From Mesorhizobium sp. WSM4306 (lineage in GTDB: Bacteria; Pseudomonadota; Alphaproteobacteria; Rhizobiales; Rhizobiaceae), in the NCBI RefSeq assembly GCF_007003975.1, contig NZ_VFTC01000008.1:62001-126000 (forward strand): DNA of 64,000 nucleotides, given 5' to 3'. Both the position numbers and the translations under genes were made by a program. The notes under the pieces were generated by a model that worked only from the letters and a program-made list of their open reading frames with translations, was not told where the DNA came from and made no database searches. This document shows positions 1 through 9,313 of the stretch, piece by piece. The first letter of the stretch is position 1. Every line of letters starts with the position of its first letter.

Positions 1-24
1 CAGTGACTTTGAGGAGATGCGGCT

Positions 25-579
25 ATGACCTTGCACGGTGACACCCTGAAAGACGCGATCGGCCGGACACGAGACAAATGGGGGTGGTTCGTCGCGCTCG
101 GCGTGCTGCTGCTCATCTTCGGCGGCATTGCCTTCGGCAATCTGTTCATCGCCACCGTCGCCTCGGTCTATGTCGTCGGATGGCTGATGCTGATGGCCGG
201 CATCATCGAGATCGTGCATGCCTTCGGCGTGAAGACCTGGAGCCGCTTCTTCTATTGGCTGCTCAGCGGCCTGCTCTATGCGGTTGCCGGCTTTTTTGCC
301 TTCGACAATCCGCTGCTGGCATCGACGGTGCTGACCTTGCTGCTTGCGGTGGCGCTGGTCGCCTCAGGCGCGCTCAGGGCATGGGTCGGTTACAGCCATC
401 GGCCGCAAAATGGCTGGGGCTGGGTCGTCGCGGCCGGCCTGATCAGCGTGCTGGCAGGCCTGACCATCGCCATGGGCTGGCCCGTCAACAGCCTGTGGGT
501 GCTCGGCCTTTTCCTGGCCATCGACCTGATCTTCCAGGGCTGGAGCTTCATCGCCCTCGGACTGGCCTTGAAGAGGTAG
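25..579 (+). CDS. HdeD family integral membrane protein (DUF308)
   Basis: This 184-residue protein is almost entirely hydrophobic, with six predicted membrane segments at roughly residues 20-41, 44-66, 76-94, 98-120, 131-151 and 156-180. Gly-rich paired helices with this length match the HdeD/DUF308 family, whose E. coli member is linked to acid resistance; the biochemical role is not established. The ATG is preceded by GAGGAG at a good distance, which fixes the start. The gene ends 12 bases from the 3' end of ribF, which is transcribed towards it. Family call is by topology and overall sequence look; specific function is unknown. Confidence 0.8.
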   Translation: MTLHGDTLKDAIGRTRDKWGWFVALGVLLLIFGGIAFGNLFIATVASVYVVGWLMLMAGIIEIVHAFGVKTWSRFFYWLLSGLLYAVAGFFAFDNPLLASTVLTLLLAVALVASGALRAWVGYSHRPQNGWGWVVAAGLISVLAGLTIAMGWPVNSLWVLGLFLAIDLIFQGWSFIALGLALKR

Positions 580-591
580 ACGGCCGGACGC

Positions 592-1575
592 TCAAAAGGC
601 GATCGCGCTGTCCAGTTGCGACAGCGGCCTGACGCCGGCCAGCAGCGCGCGTGCCTCCGCCTCGTCACGCTTGATCTGCGCCACCAGCGCATCGAGCCTG
701 TCGAACTTCACCTCGGGGCGGAGGAAGCCGAAGAACGAGACTTCGCAGATCTCGCCATAGAGATCGCCGGAAAAGTCGAAGACGAAGGTTTCTAGCAGCG
801 GCGCGCCATTGTCGTCGACGGTCGGGCGGCGGCCGAAGCTGGCCACGCCGTCATAAAGCGTGCCATCGGCGCGGCGGAAGCGGACGGCATAAATCCCTTC
901 CTTCAGTTCAGCTTCCGGAGAAAGCCTCATGTTGGCTGTCGGGAAGCCGAGCGTGCGGCCAAGACGCTGGCCGCCGATGACTTCGCTTTCGACGGTGAAG
1001 CGGTAGCCGAGCAGGCCGGCGGCCTCGGCGATTTCGCCTTCGCATAACAATGCGCGGATGCGGCTCGACGACACCACCTCGGCGCCTTCGTCGCGAAAAG
1101 CGTCGACCAAAGTGACGCCGAAACCGTGGCGCTCGCCTGCCGCCATCAGAAAGGCCGGGCCGCCTTGCCGGTCCTTGCCGAAGTGGAAATCGAAACCGGT
1201 GACGGCATGGGTGATGCCGAGGTTCCTTTCCAGCACATCGGTCACGAAAGCCTCAGCCGACAGGCCGGCAAAGGCGCGCGTGAATGGCTGTTGGACGAGT
1301 GCCGCAAAGCCCAGATGCGACAACAGCCGCGCCTTCATCGGCGGCGGCGTCAGCACGAACAGCGGCATATCGGGCCTGAACACCTTGCGCGGATGCGGCT
1401 CGAAGGTCAGCACCAGCGCCGGCACGCTGCGCCGCCTGGCTTCGGCAAGCGCGCGTTCAAGCACCGCCTGGTGGCCGCGGTGAACGCCGTCGAAATTGCC
1501 GATCGCCACTACGCCGCCACGCAAATGCGCCGGCAGCGGCGCGGTCGCGGAAATATGTTCGAAGGCTGCGCTCAT
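592..1575 (-). CDS. ribF: Bifunctional riboflavin kinase / FAD synthetase
   Basis: Makes FMN from riboflavin and then FAD from FMN in the cytoplasm. The N-terminal adenylyltransferase domain has the nucleotide-binding stretch AIGNFDGVHRGHQ (about residues 24-36), EPHP (59-62) and SSSRIR (169-174). The C-terminal kinase domain has GRTLGFPTAN (206-215) and the LETFVFDF segment with the expected catalytic Glu (262). Length 327 is normal for the family. The frame stays open 51 codons further upstream, but that would run into the HAD gene behind it; the ATG at 1575 begins the conserved protein. It lies 10 bases downstream of the HAD phosphatase gene on the same strand, so the two are probably co-transcribed. 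Confidence 0.95.
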   Translation of the reverse strand: MSAAFEHISATAPLPAHLRGGVVAIGNFDGVHRGHQAVLERALAEARRRSVPALVLTFEPHPRKVFRPDMPLFVLTPPPMKARLLSHLGFAALVQQPFTRAFAGLSAEAFVTDVLERNLGITHAVTGFDFHFGKDRQGGPAFLMAAGERHGFGVTLVDAFRDEGAEVVSSSRIRALLCEGEIAEAAGLLGYRFTVESEVIGGQRLGRTLGFPTANMRLSPEAELKEGIYAVRFRRADGTLYDGVASFGRRPTVDDNGAPLLETFVFDFSGDLYGEICEVSFFGFLRPEVKFDRLDALVAQIKRDEAEARALLAGVRPLSQLDSAIAF

Positions 1576-1585
1576 GGAAGCGACC

Positions 1586-2446
1586 CTACCGCAGTCTCGG
1601 AATGACCGCGACCGGCCGGTAGCCGTGCTTTTGCAGAAAGGCTGCAAGCCTGGCAGGGTCCGGCTGCATGGGATCGCCATAGTCGCGTGCGTGAATGCCG
1701 CCCGACACGTAAAGCACGTCGATGCCATTGTCGGCGGCGCCCTTGACGTCGGTCATCATGCCGTCGCCGATGGCCAGCACCTCGGAGCGCTCGACGTTAC
1801 GGCCAAGGAGCAAGGCGACCTCCCGCATTGCTGCGTCATAGACCGGCGCATAGGGTTTTCCGGCGATCAGCGTGCGGCCGCCGAGCTGGGCATAGTCGCG
1901 GGCCAAGGCACCGGCGCACCAGATCATGCGCTCGCCGCGCTCGACCACGATGTCGGGGTTGGCGCAGATGAAAGGCAGGTTCCTTGCCCGCAGCCGACGC
2001 AGCAGTTCGGCATAATCCTCAGGTGTTTCCACCTCGTCGTCGAACAGGCCTGTGCAGACGACGCCGGAGGCCTCGAACTCTTCGACGAGCTCGATGTCGA
2101 GACCGTCATAGAGGGTGAAATCGCGGTCGGCGCCGATGTGGAAGATTTTTCGCGGGCCCTCTCCGATGAGGTCGCGGGTCACATCGCCCGAGGTGACGAC
2201 ACGGTCGTAGGCAGCGGTGGGGACGCCGATCGCATTCATCTGCGCCACCACATCGGCATTGCGGCGCGGTGAATTGGTGACCAGGACAACCGGAACCTTC
2301 GCAGAACGCGCGGCGGCAAGCGCTTCTGCGGCCGCCGGGAAATGCCATTCGCCATTGTGGATCACGCCCCAGACATCGCACAGGATGGCCGAGTAGGCTC
2401 CCGACAAATCCGCGAGCGAGCCGATAATGTCAGGCGAATCCGCCAT
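1586..2446 (-). CDS. TIGR01459-type HAD class IIA hydrolase
   Basis: A 286-residue HAD-superfamily phosphatase of the NagD-like class IIA group. Motif I is DVWGVIHNG (about residues 24-32), motif II is VTNSPRR (56-62), the cap ends near the motif III lysine in GKPYAPVYDAA, and motif IV is IGDGMMTDVKGA with the Mg-binding acidic residues. The family hydrolyses small phosphoesters; the physiological substrate is unknown. Its position 10 bases upstream of ribF hints at a link with flavin nucleotide metabolism, for example dephosphorylation of an intermediate, but that is inference. The start is supported by AGGAAAACGGC before the ATG. Confidence 0.88.
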   Translation of the reverse strand: MADSPDIIGSLADLSGAYSAILCDVWGVIHNGEWHFPAAAEALAAARSAKVPVVLVTNSPRRNADVVAQMNAIGVPTAAYDRVVTSGDVTRDLIGEGPRKIFHIGADRDFTLYDGLDIELVEEFEASGVVCTGLFDDEVETPEDYAELLRRLRARNLPFICANPDIVVERGERMIWCAGALARDYAQLGGRTLIAGKPYAPVYDAAMREVALLLGRNVERSEVLAIGDGMMTDVKGAADNGIDVLYVSGGIHARDYGDPMQPDPARLAAFLQKHGYRPVAVIPRLR

Positions 2447-2787
2447 GCCGTTTTCCTGATGTGACGATCGTTGCGAGAGCTGCAGCCGACGGTCCGCCGC
2501 AACCGGCCCCGCATTAACCGAAGCGTTTCATCCTGTCACCAGCTTTCGGCGTTTTCGACGCCGTCGCGCCACGGCTTGATGGCGATTGCATCTCGCAGAA
2601 AGCGCCCTTTCCCAAAGCTTCGGTCGATCGAAAAATGTCGCGTCTCCGATCACCAGGGCCGAGTGGTTAACGAGCCTTGAAAGGATGGACCGATCTTGAA
2701 CGCATTTCAGCAACCTGAAATTTAACGATTTGTGGGCATCTTCGCGCCGATAGTCGAGATTTGGGTCCTGGCAGGGGTGCTGAAGGC
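2447..2787. other. Intergenic region between divergent HAD and TadG-like genes
   Basis: 341 bases holding the promoters of the minus-strand HAD-ribF unit and the plus-strand TadG-like gene. No convincing small gene is seen. TTAA-N7-TGAA at 2667-2681 is one base off the CtrA half-site pair TTAA-N7-TTAA, which would suit cell-cycle control of a pilus-type gene, but the match is weak. Confidence 0.35.
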
Positions 2788-4707
2788 ATGATCCGCAGAT
2801 TTCTAGGCGACAGACGCGGCAATTATGCCTTGATGACAGTGATCTCCATGGTGCCCTTGATGGGCGCCCTGGCGATCGCCATCGACTACACCGAGTTGAT
2901 CCGCCAGCGCCAGGACACGCTGAACGCGCTCGATGCCGCAGGCATCGCCACTGCCCAGCAGATCGTCTCCGGCGCGACTGACGATGCGACCAAGGCCTAT
3001 GCCAAGAATTTCTTCGAGGCCAATCTCGGCCACGTCCAACCCGCCAATACGTTGCTGACCGTGACGCTTCCCAAAGACAACACCGGCGGCGGCACGCTGG
3101 TTCTGCAAGCCGCCCTGACGTACAAGCCGTACTTCGTGCCGGTTGCGGCCATGCTGCTTGGCAAGTCGTCCGGTAACACCAACGTCGATTTCACCGCCAG
3201 ATCAGAGATTCGCCTCAAGAACTCGCTGGAAGTGGCGCTGGTGCTCGACAATTCCGGCTCGATGACCGAACTGGGACATGGCTCGAGCCAGGTGCGGTTC
3301 GAACTGTTGAAGAGTGCGGCCAAGCAGTTGGTCGACCAGCTTGCCGGCCAGGCGCAGCTGATGAAACAGGTCTCCAAGCCGGTCCAGTTCAGCTTGGTGC
3401 CGTTCGCCGCTTCGGTCAATGTCGGCCCGACGAACGCCAATGCCACGTGGATGGACACGATGGGCGTGTCGCCTCTCGACCAGGAGAACCTCGATTGGTC
3501 GACGCTCACTTCGTCCGCCCTCCCAAACCAGTACGCGGTGAAGTCCGGCAACTACTATTACGCGAAGGGCTCGGCCTGGGATGCGACGCAGCTGAACCAG
3601 GTGCTGACGCGTTTTTCGCTCTACAAATGGATGAAGCGCATTTCGTCGTGCACAAAAAACTCGAGTAACGTCTGCACGTCCAACATAGTCTACGCACCGA
3701 TCGCGACCTGGGGTGGCTGCGTCGAATCCCGTCCCTATCCTTACAATATACAGGACACGGCTGCTTCGACCACGACGCCGGCGACCATGTTCGTGCCGAT
3801 GTTCGCACCTGACGAAACCGACAATGTAGACACCAATTCACGGCCGGCGAACAACAACTGGCACCTCGATGCGACAGTAAGTAATGCAACCGACTCGGCT
3901 CGTCAGAAATACATGCCGAAGTATTTCACTCCCGGTACCAAGGTGACGCCGGCCTACGGCTCCAATGCCGGCCCGAACGCTAGCTGCAGCACCACCGCGA
4001 TCACGCCTTTGACCGACGTATCGGTCGCGGTCGGCCAAACGGCGGTCAAGACAGCCATCGACGCCATGGTCGATGTTGGCGCCACCAATGTTCCGGAAGG
4101 CATGGCCTGGGGTTGGCGGACCCTTTCCAACGCCGCCCCCTTCAGCGAAGGCCGGCCGGAATCCGAAAAGGGCAACGACAAGGTGTTGATCGTGCTGACC
4201 GACGGCGCCAATACCTACTACACGCCGACGTCGGTAACGGCGCAGTCTTACTCGGGCACCAACTACCTGCAGGGAGGCAACGACCTCGCCGGCAGCAAGG
4301 CCATCTATTCGTCTCTCGGATATCTCGCCTATCCCAGCCAGACCAAGCCATTCAACAGCACCTATACCTATGGCCGCCCGTTCCTCGGCACCAGCAGCAG
4401 CGTCACTAAGACCGACTATTCGAATGCCAATTACACGAAGGCGATGAACGAGCACTTCGCCACGCTTTGCAGCAATGCGAAGACGACCGGCATGATCGTC
4501 ATGACGATCGCGTTGGACCTCGACTCCACCAAAACGACCGAAGCGGCACAGATGGCCGCCTTGAAGACCTGCTCGTCGGATTCGCGCTTCCGCAAGGATT
4601 CGACCGGCAAGCCGCTCAAGCTGTTCTGGAACTCGACCGGTGCCACGCTGTCGGACGATTTCAAGGAAATCGGCAACGAACTGTCCAATCTGCGCATCGT
4701 CGGCTGA
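2788..4707 (+). CDS. TadG-like protein with von Willebrand factor A domain (copy 1)
   Basis: A 639-residue protein starting with a short cytoplasmic basic stretch (MIRRFLGDRRGNYALMT), one membrane helix at about residues 12-34, and a large exported domain. This is the layout of TadE/TadG minor pilus-assembly proteins. A von Willebrand A domain follows, with the metal-ion adhesion motif DNSGS at 154-158, a later TNVPEGMAWGWRT segment supplying the MIDAS Thr, and LIVLTDGANT with the third acidic site. Long low-complexity loops (Ser, Thr, Asn, Tyr) sit inside the domain. The frame is open nine codons upstream from a TTG, but ATG 2788 starts the membrane anchor and is preferred. A close paralogue follows at 4908. 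Function in adhesion or pilus assembly is inferred. Confidence 0.82.
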   Translation: MIRRFLGDRRGNYALMTVISMVPLMGALAIAIDYTELIRQRQDTLNALDAAGIATAQQIVSGATDDATKAYAKNFFEANLGHVQPANTLLTVTLPKDNTGGGTLVLQAALTYKPYFVPVAAMLLGKSSGNTNVDFTARSEIRLKNSLEVALVLDNSGSMTELGHGSSQVRFELLKSAAKQLVDQLAGQAQLMKQVSKPVQFSLVPFAASVNVGPTNANATWMDTMGVSPLDQENLDWSTLTSSALPNQYAVKSGNYYYAKGSAWDATQLNQVLTRFSLYKWMKRISSCTKNSSNVCTSNIVYAPIATWGGCVESRPYPYNIQDTAASTTTPATMFVPMFAPDETDNVDTNSRPANNNWHLDATVSNATDSARQKYMPKYFTPGTKVTPAYGSNAGPNASCSTTAITPLTDVSVAVGQTAVKTAIDAMVDVGATNVPEGMAWGWRTLSNAAPFSEGRPESEKGNDKVLIVLTDGANTYYTPTSVTAQSYSGTNYLQGGNDLAGSKAIYSSLGYLAYPSQTKPFNSTYTYGRPFLGTSSSVTKTDYSNANYTKAMNEHFATLCSNAKTTGMIVMTIALDLDSTKTTEAAQMAALKTCSSDSRFRKDSTGKPLKLFWNSTGATLSDDFKEIGNELSNLRIVG

Positions 4708-4732
4708 CCGGCGCAATCCCTTGGAAACGAGG

Positions 4733-4756
4733 CGCCCCGTCTCCGGCGGGGCGTTT
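4733..4756 (+). terminator. Rho-independent terminator after TadG-like copy 1
   Basis: CGCCCCG (4733-4739) pairs with CGGGGCG (4747-4753) across a 7-base loop and is followed by TTT. It lies 26 bases after the stop of the first TadG-like gene, implying that the second copy has its own promoter. Confidence 0.65.
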
Positions 4757-4907
4757 CTGCGAGCAGCGGTCATCCACCCGCCCCCATTTGGTTAGCGCTT
4801 GGTGAAGCGCTCGGCGCGCAATCGAGCGGTTTCCCAAACCCGTCCTTCAGCGTTTTGTGAAAGTGTGGCGGCATTGAAGAATCCGCAGGCGGGGCCGCTT
4901 ACATCAC

Positions 4908-6869
4908 ATGCGCAAATTCTGGCGTGACTTCTGGCGCGACCGGCGCGGCAATTATGCTCTCATGACCGTTCTGGCCATGGTGCCGCTGATGGGCGGCGTG
5001 GCGATGGCGGTCGACTTCAGCGGCATGATCAGCGAGAAGCAGAAGGTGGTCAACGCGCTCGACGCCGCCAACTTCGCCACCGCGCGCCGGCTGGTGGAGG
5101 GCGCCACCGACGACCAATTGCGGGCCTATGCACTCGACTTCTTCAAGGCAAACCTCAACGACGTCGATCCCGCCAACACGACGCTCGACGTTACGCTGCC
5201 CAGCAGCACAGCCGGCGGCGGCATCGTCAAGCTTTGCGCAAGCCTGGTCTACAAGCCCTATTTCCTGCCGGCAGCTTCGATGTTGATCGGCAAGACGTCA
5301 GGCGACATCGACTACTCCGTGTGCTCGCAGGTGCGGTTGAAGAACACGCTGGAAGTGGCCATGGTGCTCGACAATTCAGGCTCGATGTCGAACAACGGCA
5401 CCGGCTCCGGACAAAAGCGCATCGACCTTCTCAAACAGGCGGCCAAGCAGTTGGTCGACACGCTCGCCTCGCAGGCGGCGATGATCAAGCAGATCGACAA
5501 GCCGGTCCAGTTCAGCCTGGTGCCGTTCGCCGCATCGGTCAATGTCGGCGCCAGCAACGACAACGCGTCATGGATCGACGCCTATGGGCTGTCGCCCATC
5601 CATAATGAGAACTTCGACTGGTCGACGCTGAACGCCGCCGACAAATATGCCCAGAAGATCGGCGGCATCTGGTACAAGAAAGGCACTGGCTGGGCTGAGC
5701 AGGAGGGGCAGATGCTGACCCGCTTCTCGCTTTACCGCGACATGAAGGTGGTCACCAGCCACGAGCGCATCGTCGGCAGCAAACGCGTGGTCTGCGACAA
5801 ATACCGTGCCAATCATACATGCTCGGACAGCCACGACGAATACGACTACACCGATACATACGGACCGTTCGCCAGTTGGCAGGGCTGCGTCGAAGTCCGT
5901 CCCTATCCCTATAATGTCAACGACGCGCCGGCCTCCGGCGGACCGAACAACACCGGCACCGGCGTCGGCGACCCCGCGACCATGTTCGTGCCGATGTTTG
6001 CGCCGGACGAGCCGGGCAACCACTGGTATATCACGCAGGATCCCGATGAGGCGGCGCCCAAGACCTATGGCGCTGTCAACAGCTGGTGGAACGACGATCC
6101 GTCGAGCACCACCGGCAAAACCAGACAGTCCAACATGGCTAAGTATTTCCAGCCGCGGCCGATCAATGCGCCGGTGCTGTCGAAAGGCGCCGGGCCTAAT
6201 TACAGCTGCACCACGACGCCGATCACGCCGCTGACCGATGTCACCAACGCCGACGGGCTGGCCAAGATCAAGGCTGCGATCGACCTGATGGCACCCAACG
6301 GCAACACCAATGTGCCGGAAGGCATGGCCTGGGGCTGGCGCACCGTCTCCAGCACCGAGCCCTTTACCGAGGGACGCCCGGAGACCGAGCGCGGCAACGA
6401 CAAGGTGGTCATCGTGCTTACCGACGGCGAGAACACCTATTCGACGGTGAGCTCCGACCCCGCCGGCAACAAGTCGACCTATGCGGGCTATGGGTATACC
6501 GGGGTCGGCTACAACGGCACTGCGGTCACCCGCCTGTTCGGCGGCACGTCGAGCGCCATCGGCCAGCTCAACTATTCGTCGAGCAACTACACCGCCGCGC
6601 TCAACGAGCAGATGGCGACGTTGTGCAACAACGCCAAGGCGGCCAACATCATGGTGATGACGGTGGCGCTCGACATGTCGACGACCGACGCCGGCGACAA
6701 GAGCGCGATGGACGCGCTGAAGACGTGTTCGTCCGACTCGCGCTTCCGCAAGGATCCGACCGACCCGAGCAAGCCTGCAAAACTGTTCTGGAATGCCACG
6801 GGCGCCACGCTGTCGGACAATTTCAAGGAAATCGCCAACGAACTGTCGAACCTGCGCGTGGTGAGCTAG
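4908..6869 (+). CDS. TadG-like protein with von Willebrand factor A domain (copy 2)
   Basis: A 653-residue paralogue of the preceding gene with the same order: basic N-terminus, RRGNYALMTVLAMVPLMGG membrane anchor, central vWA domain with DNSGS at 155-159, TDGENTYS near the C-terminal part, and a final segment ATLSDNFKEIANELSNL that nearly repeats the other copy. It differs in an insertion around residues 280-360 containing extra Cys residues and acidic repeats, and in Cys at 110 and 139 absent from copy 1, so disulphides may differ. It is separated from copy 1 by a terminator and about 200 bases. Probably an exported adhesin or pilus-associated protein. Confidence 0.82.
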   Translation: MRKFWRDFWRDRRGNYALMTVLAMVPLMGGVAMAVDFSGMISEKQKVVNALDAANFATARRLVEGATDDQLRAYALDFFKANLNDVDPANTTLDVTLPSSTAGGGIVKLCASLVYKPYFLPAASMLIGKTSGDIDYSVCSQVRLKNTLEVAMVLDNSGSMSNNGTGSGQKRIDLLKQAAKQLVDTLASQAAMIKQIDKPVQFSLVPFAASVNVGASNDNASWIDAYGLSPIHNENFDWSTLNAADKYAQKIGGIWYKKGTGWAEQEGQMLTRFSLYRDMKVVTSHERIVGSKRVVCDKYRANHTCSDSHDEYDYTDTYGPFASWQGCVEVRPYPYNVNDAPASGGPNNTGTGVGDPATMFVPMFAPDEPGNHWYITQDPDEAAPKTYGAVNSWWNDDPSSTTGKTRQSNMAKYFQPRPINAPVLSKGAGPNYSCTTTPITPLTDVTNADGLAKIKAAIDLMAPNGNTNVPEGMAWGWRTVSSTEPFTEGRPETERGNDKVVIVLTDGENTYSTVSSDPAGNKSTYAGYGYTGVGYNGTAVTRLFGGTSSAIGQLNYSSSNYTAALNEQMATLCNNAKAANIMVMTVALDMSTTDAGDKSAMDALKTCSSDSRFRKDPTDPSKPAKLFWNATGATLSDNFKEIANELSNLRVVS

Positions 6870-7010
6870 GCACGTTCCCGTCCGGCCCGTGGCGCAATGG
6901 CTGATCACGCCATGCTCTTGTGCGCCGCTTCGGCCAAGCGCAGATATGCGGCCATGATCGGCACTGCGGTGAAAACGGAACGCGCAGGTTGCCGCCGTTG
7001 GAGATTGCCC

Positions 7011-7643
7011 GTGCCCGAAACCGCCAACCATCTCGCCTTCGCGCTGGTCTGCCTTGGCATGGTGCTGACGCCCGGGCCGAACATGATCTACCTGATCTCG
7101 CGCTCACTGTCGCAAGGCCCGAAGGCCGGGCTGATCTCGCTCGGCGGCGTGGCGGTCGGCTTTTTGTTCTATGTCGTATCGGCTGCGCTGGGTATCACCG
7201 CGCTGCTGCTTGCCGTGCCGTTCGCCTATGACGCGCTGCGCATCGCCGGCGCGCTCTATCTGCTGTGGCTCGCCTGGCAAGCGGTGCGGCCCGGCGGGCG
7301 CTCGCCGTTCCAGGTGCGCGAACTGCCGAAGGACAGGCCACGCAAGCTGTTCGCCATGGGCCTGATGACCAATCTCCTCAACCCCAAGGTGGCGGTGCTC
7401 TATCTGTCGCTGCTGCCGCAGTTCATCTCGCTGGACAAGGGCCATGTGCTGTCGCAGCTTCTGGTGCTCGGCGCCACGCAAATCTCGATCAGCCTCACCG
7501 TCAACGCCATCATTGCGGTGACGGCCGGCTCGATCGCCACCTTCCTCGCCGGACGGCCGCTATGGATGGTCATCCAGCGCTGGATGATGGGCACGGTGCT
7601 GACAGCGCTGGCCTTGAAAATGGCGACCGACGCGCAACGCTAG
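7011..7643 (+). CDS. LysE/RhtB family amino acid exporter
   Basis: A 210-residue inner-membrane exporter with about six helices. The N-terminal segment contains the family hallmark TPGPNMIYLISRSLSQG followed by a glycine-rich second helix, and there is a conserved NLLNPKVAVLYLSLLPQF stretch mid-protein. Family members export amino acids or homoserine lactones; substrate cannot be told. The open frame extends to 6897 but the conserved region begins at GTG 7011, which has GGAG seven bases upstream. It is in the same direction as the TadG-like gene, with no evident functional link. Confidence 0.87.
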   Translation: MPETANHLAFALVCLGMVLTPGPNMIYLISRSLSQGPKAGLISLGGVAVGFLFYVVSAALGITALLLAVPFAYDALRIAGALYLLWLAWQAVRPGGRSPFQVRELPKDRPRKLFAMGLMTNLLNPKVAVLYLSLLPQFISLDKGHVLSQLLVLGATQISISLTVNAIIAVTAGSIATFLAGRPLWMVIQRWMMGTVLTALALKMATDAQR

Positions 7644-7710
7644 GGTGCGTTGCCATCCAGGTGATGTCGGCCTGACCTGGATATCAAAGCACCCTATGGC
7701 TGGGTGCCTG

Positions 7711-8535
7711 CTACATCGGCCGCCGTGTCTGCTGCGCGCGCTCCGGCTCCACCACCTTGCGATAGAGGTGCCAGGTGGCATGGCCAAGCACCGGCATGAC
7801 CACGGCGAGCCCGGCAAACAGCGGGATCGAGCCGATCACCAGCAGCACTGCGACGAGCAGCCCCCACAGAAGCATCTGCAGCGGATTTGCCATCACCGCG
7901 CGCGCCGAGGTCTCGATCGCCGATACGGCGCCGACGTCGCGGTCGAGCAGCAACGGAAAGGCAACCACCGTCGTCGCCAGCACGATCACGGCAAAGATGA
8001 AACCGGCGGCATTGCCGACCAGGATCAGCGTCCAGCCCTTGCTGGTCGTCAGCACCTCGCTCACAAATCCAGCGATCGAAGCCGGCGGCTGATCGCCGAA
8101 CAGGCTGGTGTAGATCGACTGCGCGGTGAACATCCACAACAGGAACAGCACCAACAGCATGAAGCCGATGGCCGCGATCGACGGCAGCGCCGGCGAGCGG
8201 CGCACGTCAAGCGCATGCCACCAAGAGGTGTTCATGCCGAGTTCGCGCCGGCGGCTGATCTCGTAGAGGCCGATCGCCGCGAACGGGCCGACCAGGGCGA
8301 AGCCCGACATCAGCGGATAGATGAGCTGGATGGCGTTGGAGCCGGAGGTCCACCGTGTCAGGATCAGGCCGACGACGGGATAGATCACGCAAAGGAACAC
8401 GTAGTGCGACGGCTTGGCCCAGAAGTCGTCGAGACCGAGCTTGAACGCATCCCAGAGGTCTGCGGTGGTGATACGGCGCACCGTTGGCTGCACGTGCAGT
8501 CCTTGCGCGCCCGCCATGACATGAAAGCCGGCCAT
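7711..8535 (-). CDS. DUF2189 family integral membrane protein
   Basis: A 274-residue protein with about six hydrophobic segments and the family layout: N-terminal VRRITTADLWDAFKLGLDDF, helices around GFALVGPFAAIGLYEISRRRE, and a C-terminal region ending GHATWHLYRKVVEPE. Proteins of this group are common in alphaproteobacteria and are often annotated as a cytochrome c oxidase subunit I-like membrane protein without experimental support. ATG 8535 is preceded by GGGAGGAAGG and is chosen over two in-frame ATGs further upstream. Function unknown. Confidence 0.75.
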   Translation of the reverse strand: MAGFHVMAGAQGLHVQPTVRRITTADLWDAFKLGLDDFWAKPSHYVFLCVIYPVVGLILTRWTSGSNAIQLIYPLMSGFALVGPFAAIGLYEISRRRELGMNTSWWHALDVRRSPALPSIAAIGFMLLVLFLLWMFTAQSIYTSLFGDQPPASIAGFVSEVLTTSKGWTLILVGNAAGFIFAVIVLATTVVAFPLLLDRDVGAVSAIETSARAVMANPLQMLLWGLLVAVLLVIGSIPLFAGLAVVMPVLGHATWHLYRKVVEPERAQQTRRPM

Positions 8536-8776
8536 ACCTTCCTCCCGTGTGTCGGGGGCAGTCATCGCCTGGATGGCCGCCCGCAGCTGCCACTTCAAGA
8601 ACGCCCGCATCATAGCCGATATCTGGGGAAAAGTCGCCGCATTACGCGATTTTCATCGGCGCCCCCAAGCCGATCGCCTGACGCGGCGCGTTGAAGACCG
8701 CCTCGATGAATCAATCCGTAGCGATTTTCGCAGCCGTGCCCGGCAAAAGCCATGATCACCGCTATGTCAGGCAGGC

Positions 8777-9283
8777 ATGAGCATTGCAGAAATCGAAACC
8801 CGTATCTCGAAACCAAACAGGCGCGTGCTGTTGATCGGCCTTGCGGCCATGGCCGGGCTGGCCGCGTGCAGCACCGTCTCGGTGCCGACCGGCGAAGGCG
8901 CCGGTGTCTCGTCCTCCGCCACGGCGACGCTGGCCGGCGTCCGCGCCTCGGCCGGGCTGCCGGCGCTGGTGCCGGACGCACAACTCGAGCAGGCCGCACT
9001 CCAGCAGGCCGGCTATATGGCCTCGCGCGAACGCATGAGCCACACGACAGGCTGGGGCAAGGATTTCGCGTCGCGGATGAAGGACAATGGCGTGCACGGT
9101 GCCGCCGCCGAGAACATCGCGGAGGGCCGCTTCGACCAGCAGAAACTGTTCGACATCTGGATGCATTCGGCCGGCCATCGCCACAATATGCTCGATCCGG
9201 ATTTCAGCCGCTTCGGCCTTGCCTATGTGCGAGACGGACGCGACAGCGCTGTCCGTTACTGGAGCCTGGTGCTGGGAAGGTAA
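8777..9283 (+). CDS. CAP/SCP-domain lipoprotein
   Basis: A 168-residue exported protein. The N-terminus has a hydrophobic signal ending in the lipobox LAAC with Cys 31 as the predicted lipidated residue. The rest is a CAP (SCP/PR-1/YkwD) domain: LAGVRASAGLPALVPDAQL, then ERMSHTTGWGKDF, AENIAEG, and WMHSAGHRHNMLDPDFSRFG with the conserved His and Glu residues of the CAP cavity. Bacterial CAP proteins are envelope-associated and of uncertain activity. It converges on the GGDEF-EAL gene, 30 bases away. Confidence 0.85.
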   Translation: MSIAEIETRISKPNRRVLLIGLAAMAGLAACSTVSVPTGEGAGVSSSATATLAGVRASAGLPALVPDAQLEQAALQQAGYMASRERMSHTTGWGKDFASRMKDNGVHGAAAENIAEGRFDQQKLFDIWMHSAGHRHNMLDPDFSRFGLAYVRDGRDSAVRYWSLVLGR

Positions 9284-9313
9284 GCGCCTGCGGTTAGCGA
9301 CGCCAAACCATCG

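Noticed and set aside
2667..2681. CtrA site before the TadG-like gene
   Set aside because: One base off TTAA-N7-TTAA and single; too weak to list as a site.
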